From an uncultured Stomatobaculum sp. (GTDB taxonomy: Bacteria > Bacillota > Clostridia > Lachnospirales > Lachnospiraceae): a stretch of 56,997 nt of DNA. The translations under genes and the position numbers were made by a program. Below, piece by piece: positions 51,303 through 56,997 of the stretch. The notes beneath the pieces were generated by a model. It saw nothing but the letters and a program-made list of their open reading frames with translations, ran no database searches and was not told the DNA's origin. The stretch spans positions 1 through 56,997 of the forward strand of contig NZ_CALEYG010000048.1 in assembly GCF_937924975.1 (NCBI RefSeq), read 5' to 3'. Within the stretch, counting starts at the first letter, position 1. Every line of letters starts with the position of its first letter.

Positions 51303-52435
51303 ACGCTCTCACCTTGCACCTTCTCGATCAACTTATCAAAGGTAACTCGATTTGTATTCGTCAGGCGAAAGGCTTCCGTATACAGCGTTTTTCCTTCCTG
51401 CACGCTTGCATCCAAAGCCTGTAAAAAACGATGGTCCATTCTGCTAGCCTGCGTCCTGTAGTAATCACCGCCACCGCGTGCTTTCTTCGCCAACATGGTC
51501 GCCTTTGCAATCAGTTCTCGGTACTGTTCCTCCGTGAGGTATGCCTCATCCAGAGCACGGCGTGCAATGACAGACTGGCTGCATTTAAAATATTTACTCA
51601 GCTCCTGCACTTTGCGCTCTATCGTTCCTTCCGTGTTCTCCCACGCACTGCAAAAAGCTCTGCGCGGTACCAGAAGCTCTGCCGCAACTGCATTGCAGAG
51701 TGTCTCCTCCGGACGGACAAATACCATCTCGCCCTCTCGCGCATTAAAGAAGCTGTTTCTTCCGAGACCGATATGCACAAACTCGTGCAAAAGCGAAAAC
51801 ACTCTTCCACTCTCCGAATCTGCGGCATTGATAAAAATCAGCGGCGCGTATGCATCAATCAGCGTGAATGCGCGAAACTCCGAAATATCAAGTGCTCTGT
51901 GCGTATTTCCCCCGACAATGCCATTCATCATCACCAGCACGCCCACTCTACTGATTGCTTCTCTGAGAAGTCGAAACGACTCTGTAGCGGACTTTACCGT
52001 TTCATACCAATCGTTTGGTAAGGATAAGGTCTCCCGAACCATCGCAGCCAATTCCGCTATGCCCTTTTTCCCGCGTAACGATCCGACATAGCGGTTTTCT
52101 TCATTCTCACCCGCAATCATATCGTCTCGCATCCACTCCTGAATGCTCTCCATTTGCCGCAGTGTGTCAATCAACTCACGGCTTGGGTCCTGCAATTGCC
52201 TGCTATCCACCGTTCGGAACTCAAGCAGTTTAAAGTGCTCCTGCGGCTGCCTTTCCAAAAAGAAATAGCCGATCGGAACATGTATTTTGCGGCTGAACTC
52301 CTCTAGCTGCGAGAACGTGGGCTTTTTTTCCCCGCTCCTCCACTGTTCAAACTTCTCCCGCACGGCAGTGGGGACTTGCACGGATGTGTTGATCCAGTTC
52401 CAGATGTTACTCGAAACTTCTACGGTATTCGCCAT
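51299..52435 (-). CDS. ImmA/IrrE family metallo-endopeptidase with N-terminal XRE-like domain
   Basis: The start at 52435 (MANTVEVSSNIWNWI) follows AAGGAGG; 378 residues. The N-terminal helix-turn-helix resembles XRE (FEQWRSGEKKPTFSQLEEFSRKIHVPIGYFFLERQP). The zinc-protease motif is LLHEFVHIGLG (HExxH), with ETLCNAVAAELLVPR supplying the third ligand region. Such proteins pair with DUF4411 PIN proteins and are thought to act as regulator or antitoxin. Four-base overlap with the PIN gene. Confidence 0.87.
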   Translation of the reverse strand: MANTVEVSSNIWNWINTSVQVPTAVREKFEQWRSGEKKPTFSQLEEFSRKIHVPIGYFFLERQPQEHFKLLEFRTVDSRQLQDPSRELIDTLRQMESIQEWMRDDMIAGENEENRYVGSLRGKKGIAELAAMVRETLSLPNDWYETVKSATESFRLLREAISRVGVLVMMNGIVGGNTHRALDISEFRAFTLIDAYAPLIFINAADSESGRVFSLLHEFVHIGLGRNSFFNAREGEMVFVRPEETLCNAVAAELLVPRRAFCSAWENTEGTIERKVQELSKYFKCSQSVIARRALDEAYLTEEQYRELIAKATMLAKKARGGGDYYRTQASRMDHRFLQALDASVQEGKTLYTEAFRLTNTNRVTFDKLIEKVQGESV

Positions 52436-52520
52436 AGTTCCACCTCCTTGCGATTTTGTTGCCTTTATTCTCTCATTTTTTTCACGTTTGCTCAATCTCT
52501 TTATCGAAATACCCACATAC

Positions 52521-52560
52521 AAAGAGCGCCCCTCTCTTCGGAGCGGCGCCCTTCTCTTCT
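52521..52560 (-). terminator. Probable terminator of the XRE-DUF4097 gene
   Basis: GGGCGCC and GGGGCGC-type arms form an imperfect GC-rich hairpin on the minus strand, followed by CTCTTTGT. The T-run is short, so the call is tentative. Confidence 0.4.
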
Positions 52561-52575
52561 ACCTTTTCCCTTTTC

Positions 52576-53454
52576 TTACGCTTCTCTGCTAATCACCAGC
52601 TCACTCTTAATCCCGTTCAGTTCAATCCGCTTTTCTGCATCGGGCGTATCAAAGGGCTCTGTTGCCTTCCCCTCGTTCGCATAGGAAATCCGTGTGCCTA
52701 TGCCCTTTGCCTTTGCCGAAAAGACCGCATCCGCCGGGACATAGACTCTCGAGCAGGCCGAAAGCTGGTTCAGTTCCAGCGAAACCGGCAGGCTTCGGCA
52801 GCGAATCTCCATATCAAGATTGCTGTCAATTTCCACGGTGCCGGGAACCGCATCGAGAAGCAATTTCCGATTCCTTCCGCCGAGCTCAATGCGCTCGCAG
52901 TCCAGTGAGCAGAGGCTTACAAGTTCTGCATTGACCGCACACTCCACTTTTCCGAGATAGGCCGCCGGGAGTTCCGCGTAGATGCTGAGCCCCTCTTTCG
53001 AGGCGCTCTCGCTCATTTCGTTCTTTCGGAGCAGTTCCAGATCCAGCCGCCGCTTTGTATCGTCCAGTTTGATTTTAAAATCACTCTGCAGCGAGGCAAG
53101 GGTATTCGATACCAGGCGGATGCGCAGTTTCTCTCCCCGATGGCCGGAAAGGAATACTTCTTTTGCGCTGCCGAACTTCATATCGTAGTGTTTCACTTCA
53201 TCGATATCGTATTCAGTGACGCTCTCATAGCGATGCGCCGCTGCCGCTTGCACTTTTGTCTCCCCCGAGAGGAGTTCGTCTACGGTGATTCCAAACAGAG
53301 CTGCGATTGCTCGAAGGTTCTCGATGTCCGGTGTGCCGCCCTCGGTCTCCCACTTGGTAACGGCCTGTCTCGAAACATGCAGCTTCTCTGCCAACTGTTC
53401 CTGTGACATGCCTGCTGTCTTCCGAAGGGTTTTAATTGTTTCTGCGATTGTCAT
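52576..53454 (-). CDS. XRE family regulator fused to a DUF4097-like beta-strand domain
   Basis: AGGAGG precedes the ATG; 292 residues. Residues 1-65 form an XRE helix-turn-helix (MTIAETIKTLRKTAGMSQEQLAEKLHVSRQAVTKWETEGGTPDIENLRAIAALFGITVDELLSG). Residues 90-290 are repeating short beta strands of the DUF4097/adhesin-like type (LSIYAELPAAYLGKVECAVNAELVSL). The helical-repeat sensor fused to a DNA-binding domain is unusual but seen in Firmicutes. No membrane helix is present. Target and ligand are unknown. Confidence 0.82.
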   Translation of the reverse strand: MTIAETIKTLRKTAGMSQEQLAEKLHVSRQAVTKWETEGGTPDIENLRAIAALFGITVDELLSGETKVQAAAAHRYESVTEYDIDEVKHYDMKFGSAKEVFLSGHRGEKLRIRLVSNTLASLQSDFKIKLDDTKRRLDLELLRKNEMSESASKEGLSIYAELPAAYLGKVECAVNAELVSLCSLDCERIELGGRNRKLLLDAVPGTVEIDSNLDMEIRCRSLPVSLELNQLSACSRVYVPADAVFSAKAKGIGTRISYANEGKATEPFDTPDAEKRIELNGIKSELVISREA

Positions 53455-53564
53455 GCTTTGACCTCCTGTTTCTTGATGGCATCAGTATAAAAAACTCGCA
53501 GCGGCACTCAAGAAACATGGGCTTACATTTCAGATTTTTCTTGCTACGCTCCGTAGCAAAGCGC

Positions 53565-54038
53565 TTAATCCCAGCAATAAAATTCATTCACCTTTAAGGC
53601 TGTCTTGCAGCGCGGGCATATCTTGTCGACTTTATTTTTCAAAACATCTTGCATCGAAAAAGCACGCATCTTTCCGCCGCAGTCCTTGCAGCGGTGTTCG
53701 TAAGCCCCGTAGAGTTCGTACCCTTCCTCCTCGGGCACTGTCCAGTGTTTTTCCGCAATCGGCTTTGCCTGTAATTCGGCATCCTTCGGAATATAGGCTG
53801 TCAGCAATGCGTCGTTATCATAGCTACCACAGTTCTCGCACCGAAGCAACACGAGGTCCCCATCCAGAAAGGTTCCGGGATATGTTTCTACCAAATCCTG
53901 CCACTCGGCTCCGTATGCACCGGCACGCGCTTTCTGAATCAGCTGATGGCAAACCCAAGGGTATCTGAAACCAAATCCCAGCTGCGCGGAAAACTCATAA
54001 CCGCAGTTCGGGCAAACCCAAGTTAAAGCATCCCCCAT
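53565..54038 (-). CDS. Cys-rich zinc-ribbon-like protein of unknown function, copy 2
   Basis: 157 residues, GGGAGAGG upstream. Cys pairs WVCPNCGY, LRCENCGS, HRCKDCGG and KICPRCKT are in the same order as in the paralogue at 34699-35160. The shared middle block is YPGTFLDGDLVLLRCENCG and the protein ends KVNEFYCWD. Zinc binding is inferred from the four pairs. Function unknown. Confidence 0.7.
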   Translation of the reverse strand: MGDALTWVCPNCGYEFSAQLGFGFRYPWVCHQLIQKARAGAYGAEWQDLVETYPGTFLDGDLVLLRCENCGSYDNDALLTAYIPKDAELQAKPIAEKHWTVPEEEGYELYGAYEHRCKDCGGKMRAFSMQDVLKNKVDKICPRCKTALKVNEFYCWD

Positions 54039-54113
54039 TACCTCTCCCTTCTCATATTACGTAACACCTTTCGATATGATTTTCCTGTTAATTATAAGTT
54101 TAACGCGATTACG

Positions 54114-54140
54114 AAAAAAGAGCCACCCTCGTGACTCTTT
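54114..54140 (-). terminator. Terminator of the flavodoxin-like reductase gene
   Basis: AAAGAGTCAC pairs with GTGGCTCTTT (one G-T pair), with TTTTTT following on the minus strand, about 14 bases after the stop. Confidence 0.7.
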
Positions 54141-54153
54141 CTTTTATATCCTC

Positions 54154-54795
54154 TCAGTCTTCTCGCTGTATAAAGTTGGTCACTGCCTCGCCCTCGGTCT
54201 CCGGGTACGGAATGCCCTGCTCTTTTGCGAGTGCAAAGCTTCGCATCATCCAGACCATATTCCGGGCAAGGTTTCGCATGGTCTGCATGCCTTCCCGGTC
54301 CTTGGCGGCATCTTCCGCGGTCAGGCCGTGGGTGATGTTCCAATAGGTGGAGCCTGCGACCGGCATCTGCGAAATCCCGAAGTATTTGTTCAGCACATCA
54401 AAGGACGCCGTGGTGCCGCCTCTTCTCGCGACGGCAATCGAAGCGCCGGGCTTAAAGGCAAAGGGATTCTCGACGTTCTGCACGGAGTAAAACGCCCGGT
54501 CAAGGAAAGCCAGAATCCGTCCGCTCGGATGCGCATAGTAAACGGGTGTCGCAAAGACAAAACCATCGGCCTCTTTGGCGAGCGCCGTAAATTGATTCAC
54601 CGCGTCATCCCGAAACACGCAGGCATCGTGCGTCCCGCAATAACCGCACTGGATGCAGTCACGTATGGGCTGATTGCCGAGCTGTACAACCTCGGTCTCC
54701 ACCCCTTCCGCAGAGAAAATCTTCTGCATCTCCTTGACTGCCTGCATGGTGGTACCGTTCGCATGGCTGCTGCCGTTCACAAAAATAACCTTCAC
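54154..54795 (-). CDS. Flavodoxin-fold NAD(P)H-dependent FMN reductase/oxidoreductase
   Basis: GTG start with AAGGAGG upstream; 213 residues. FMN-phosphate loop FVNGSSHANGTTMQAV, the CIQCGYCGTHDACVF Cys-rich loop typical of iron-sulfur-flavoprotein-like reductases, and ATPVYYAHPSGRILAFLDRAF. It is cytoplasmic and probably reduces quinones, nitro compounds or similar acceptors; the physiological substrate is unknown. Confidence 0.85.
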   Translation of the reverse strand: MKVIFVNGSSHANGTTMQAVKEMQKIFSAEGVETEVVQLGNQPIRDCIQCGYCGTHDACVFRDDAVNQFTALAKEADGFVFATPVYYAHPSGRILAFLDRAFYSVQNVENPFAFKPGASIAVARRGGTTASFDVLNKYFGISQMPVAGSTYWNITHGLTAEDAAKDREGMQTMRNLARNMVWMMRSFALAKEQGIPYPETEGEAVTNFIQRED

Positions 54796-54919
54796 GATAA
54801 AATCCTCCTTCGCACCGCGTGGCGGTACGAAGGCTTATCATACTTCTTTTTTTACTATTTCGCCATACACAGGCTTTTCGTAAGTTACGCGTTCCGTTGT
54901 GTCCGGCACTGCTTCAGCC

Positions 54920-55615
54920 TCAGCTCTGCTCCTTTGCCTTTTCTTCCCGATACACCTGCCACGCCCTCACGATCGAAATTACGATTGCCGCCATGGTATA
55001 GACAGCAAGTAGCAACATCCCGTAGCCCTTCGGCGAAAACGCAGTGCTGACAATGCCGAGTATCCCCGCCGCGACCAGCATGATCCCCGCAAAGCGGTTG
55101 CTCTTCTGCCAGGTGATGTCGTTATATCTGGTCCAGGACAGGCGGAAGCCGACCAAGCCGTTTCGCTTACACTTCGGCAAAACATTGCCGACCAGCACGA
55201 GCAGCGCCCCGAAGAGTATGGTCAGGAGCTTATCGCCCGCGAGGGTGCTGAGGAAGCTTTCGCCCCGCAGGGCGAGCACGGTGTTATAGAGGAACACACC
55301 CTGTATGCAGCTTAAGATCAGGGTCTGCGGGAAAATCACAATGCCGAGCACCTTGGCATTCGCTGCGGCCGCCTGTCTTTCCTTGTCACTCTCCGCCTGT
55401 TCCGCCTTTCTATGAAAATGAAGCAGTAGAAAGCGGCTGCCGAAGGAAACCAAAAGTAAGATCACCGGCAATATCAAAAGTTCGTACTTACTGCCGTATC
55501 GCGTCACGTTTCCGGCAAAGTCATAGTGCGCCGGTATCTCTGCTGGCAGCTCCCGTAAAACCAATAGCGTCACAAACAGGCAGAGCGCCGCAATCATTCT
55601 TGTAAGCTGTTTCAT
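54920..55615 (-). CDS. SdpI/DUF1648 family membrane protein, second copy
   Basis: 231 residues with an N-terminal DUF1648 unit (LPAEIPAHYDFAGNVTRYGSK) and a C-terminal SdpI unit (VGNVLPKCKRNGLVGFRLSWTRYNDITWQKSNRFAG). About six membrane segments. SdpI of Bacillus subtilis gives immunity to the SdpC toxin and sequesters the repressor SdpR. The start ATG overlaps the stop of a truncated sdpR fragment, showing that it came from a tandem duplication. No sdpC-like gene is visible. Confidence 0.85.
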   Translation of the reverse strand: MKQLTRMIAALCLFVTLLVLRELPAEIPAHYDFAGNVTRYGSKYELLILPVILLLVSFGSRFLLLHFHRKAEQAESDKERQAAAANAKVLGIVIFPQTLILSCIQGVFLYNTVLALRGESFLSTLAGDKLLTILFGALLVLVGNVLPKCKRNGLVGFRLSWTRYNDITWQKSNRFAGIMLVAAGILGIVSTAFSPKGYGMLLLAVYTMAAIVISIVRAWQVYREEKAKEQS

Positions 55616-55695
55616 GCTTTCCTCCCTCCGAACGGTTCCGCCCGGAAAATCAACTCCTGCAGGACGGTCTTGTTGCGTTCATCGCAGACAAACAG
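55612..55695 (-). pseudogene. Truncated duplicate of the sdpR 3' end
   Basis: On the minus strand this reads LFVCDERNKTVLQELIFRAEPFGGRKA-stop. It matches the SdpR C-terminus at 56420-56500 (FVYYELNTSVLQELILWVEQFGGRKS). The stop overlaps the sdpI start exactly as in the intact pair. The helix-turn-helix part is absent. Confidence 0.85.
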
Positions 55696-55712
55696 AGAAG
55701 CTCTTTTTGATT

Positions 55713-56423
55713 TTATTTTTCTGCACTTTCTTCCAAATACACTTTCCTTGAATACCATGTGGTCGCTATAACGGCGAGTAGCAGAAATACCGTGAACAGT
55801 CCGAGTGCAAGTTCTGCGGAGGGCGCAAGCAGCGCACTGACCATGCCGAGCAGCCCGGCGATCACCATGGCTGTGCCCCCAAAGCGGTTGCTCTTCTGCC
55901 AGGTGATGTCGTTATACCGGCTATACGGTAGGCGCACGCCCACATTGCGGTTTTTCCGGGTCTTCGGCAAGATGTTGCCGAGCACAATCAGCATAACGCT
56001 TGTCAGAACACACATCGCTTTCTGCGCCGTTTGCGCAATGCTCGCCCCCGCCTGCGCTCCTCCCGCAGTTCCGAAATGCTCTGCGGTCCAGGCCGCAGAC
56101 CACAGCAGCCCGGCCTGCAACAGGCAGAAAAAGAGATTCATCACAAGCCCGACCGATACAAGCACCTTTGCATTCGCCGCCGCTCCCTGTGCCTCTTTGT
56201 CATCGCCGACGGCCCGGCGTTCAAAGTGTGCCACAAGAAACTGCCAGAGCAGCGTGATCAAAAGCGTGACCATGGGTAAAATCAGATAGCTGTACTTACT
56301 GCCCCAGCGTCTCACCTCTCCGCCGATTGAATAATCCACGGGAAGCAAAGCAGGCATGGTCTGCAGAGGAATGATTGTAACCATCAGAGTAAGCACCGCG
56401 AGTAACCACACTGTTTTTTTCAT
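55713..56423 (-). CDS. SdpI/DUF1648 family membrane protein, first copy
   Basis: 236 residues with the same plan as the second copy: DUF1648 (ALLPVDYSIGGEVRRWGSK) then SdpI (LGNILPKTRKNRNVGVRLPYSRYNDITWQKSNRFGG), around six membrane segments. Its ATG overlaps the SdpR stop. By analogy with SdpRI it may titrate the repressor at the membrane when bound by a toxin. The two SdpI proteins differ considerably, so the duplication is not recent. Confidence 0.87.
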   Translation of the reverse strand: MKKTVWLLAVLTLMVTIIPLQTMPALLPVDYSIGGEVRRWGSKYSYLILPMVTLLITLLWQFLVAHFERRAVGDDKEAQGAAANAKVLVSVGLVMNLFFCLLQAGLLWSAAWTAEHFGTAGGAQAGASIAQTAQKAMCVLTSVMLIVLGNILPKTRKNRNVGVRLPYSRYNDITWQKSNRFGGTAMVIAGLLGMVSALLAPSAELALGLFTVFLLLAVIATTWYSRKVYLEESAEK

Positions 56424-56689
56424 GATTTCCTCCCTCCGAACTGTTCCACCCAGAGAATCAATTCCTGCAGGACGGATGTGTTCAGTTCATAGTAAACAAA
56501 ATTTTTCTCCTTATATTCGCTCACCAGCTCTGCGCCCTTTAAGAGCCGCAGGTGGTAGGAGAGCGCCGGCGGGCTGACACCGAGCCGCTCCGCAATCTCC
56601 CCGGCGCTCAGACGCCCGTCCCGCAACATGACCAGAATGTCGCGCCGCTGCGGATCCGAGAGCACCTTAAAGATACTGCTCTCTCCCAT
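56420..56689 (-). CDS. ArsR-family repressor, SdpR-like
   Basis: AAGGAGG is upstream; 89 residues. The winged helix reads IFKVLSDPQRRDILVMLRDGRLSAGEIAERLGVSPPALSYHLRLLKGAELVSEYKEKNFVYYEL. It lacks the Cys pair of metal-sensing ArsR proteins, as is usual for SdpR. It is cotranscribed with sdpI and probably represses its own operon. Confidence 0.9.
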   Translation of the reverse strand: MGESSIFKVLSDPQRRDILVMLRDGRLSAGEIAERLGVSPPALSYHLRLLKGAELVSEYKEKNFVYYELNTSVLQELILWVEQFGGRKS

Positions 56690-56723
56690 ACGGCATCACC
56701 TCCTTAAAATTTCTTTTAACTAG

Positions 56724-56751
56724 ATTGTAGCACAGCTTTCCCGCCTGTCAA
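56724..56751 (-). promoter_or_regulatory. Promoter of the sdpR-sdpI operon
   Basis: On the minus strand TTGACA (56746-56751), a 16-base spacer and TACAAT (56724-56729), about 35 bases upstream of the sdpR start. The region 56752-56956 is AT-rich and shows no gene. Confidence 0.75.
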
Positions 56752-56956
56752 TGACTATTTCAAAACATTTTTAAACTATTGTCATCCTGTTTCCATGCTG
56801 TTCTTTTTGTCTGGCGGGTTTCTGCCCTGCGATTTTCTAATCCTGATTTTTCTAATCCTGATTTTATCTTGTGGTTTTCCGACCTATCGTTTTCTGATTT
56901 GTGATATGTACCCTCTTTACTGGACACGAAAGTGTCACGGTAAGGAGGGTTTTATC

Positions 56957-56997
56957 ATGCGCTATGATTATGAATTTAAGAAGATGTGTGTCGACCT
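56957..56997 (+). CDS. 5' end of a gene cut by the window edge, possibly a transposase
   Basis: AAGGAGGG precedes ATG 56957; only 13 codons are present, MRYDYEFKKMCVD and Leu-compatible bases. This opening resembles the first residues of IS3-type OrfA transposases, and a GGACAC-GAAA-GTGTC inverted repeat sits just upstream. Too little is present to be sure. Confidence 0.3.
   Translation, partial: MRYDYEFKKMCVD

Noticed and set aside
54076..55050. A 324-codon open frame on the plus strand
   Set aside because: It is antisense to the flavodoxin-like and SdpI genes, which have clear motifs; its own product resembles nothing.

Overview
The window is bacterial DNA, most likely from a Bacillota/Clostridia organism of the Lachnospiraceae type. 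The evidence is strong GGAGG-type ribosome binding sites with ATG, GTG and TTG starts, sigma-A promoters of TTGACA-N17-TATAAT form, tightly packed operons with many ATGA overlaps, and Firmicutes-type families (CsoR/CopA, SdpR/SdpI, RelB/DinJ, AGCS, ABC-F). Most genes are GC-rich. A high-GC oral Lachnospiraceae member is my guess, not something proven here. No tRNA, rRNA or CRISPR array was seen.

Region by region. (1) 1-2.1 kb: a broken Txe/YoeB toxin remnant, then a two-gene radical-SAM/SPASM maturase plus Cys-Pro tandem-repeat substrate cassette that looks like a peptide-modification system. (2) 2.2-5.6 kb: nagA with a divergent nagB-like gene, and a lipoprotein form of a PuuD-type amidotransferase. 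(3) 5.7-11.4 kb: a marR-MATE operon with a visible operator, and a heterodimeric ABC exporter. (4) 11.7-14.8 kb: csoR-copA copper resistance, with a CopZ-like domain at the CopA C-terminus that has its own ribosome binding site. (5) 14.9-17.3 kb: a DAHP synthase-aroB operon preceded by a promoter, a Phe/Tyr/Trp-rich leader peptide and a strong terminator, which together form a transcription attenuator. (6) 17.3-26.2 kb: amino-acid metabolism (APC permease, PuuD-type hydrolase, UPF0597 protein, an ABC-F ATPase, glutaminase, AGCS symporter, and a divergent LysR regulator). (7) 26.3-35.6 kb: a DtxR-type regulator, an NhaD-type antiporter with a cytidylate-kinase-like protein, an SNF2 helicase, two methyltransferases, a PH-domain protein, RelB-type antitoxin material, a GNAT enzyme and a zinc-ribbon protein.

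(8) 35.7-40.1 kb: an AT-rich FepBDGC-type iron(III)-chelate ABC operon, bounded by two 63-bp direct repeats that match at 58 of 63 positions; it looks acquired. (9) 40.1-50.6 kb: a six-gene leftward defence operon: SNF2-type helicase, DUF4391 protein, a membrane protein plus soluble protein pair resembling KwaA/KwaB, and type III Mod and Res. (10) 50.8-56.7 kb: a DUF4411 PIN protein coupled to an ImmA/IrrE-XRE protein, an XRE-DUF4097 regulator, a second copy of the zinc-ribbon protein, a flavodoxin-like reductase, and an sdpR-sdpI locus duplicated in tandem with a truncated sdpR left between the copies. The window ends in the first codons of what may be a transposase.

The most promising items are the Cys-Pro repeat/radical-SAM cassette, the aromatic leader-peptide attenuator, and the Kiwa-like pair nested in a type III restriction-modification operon. 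All functional calls are read from sequence motifs by eye; no database search was run.
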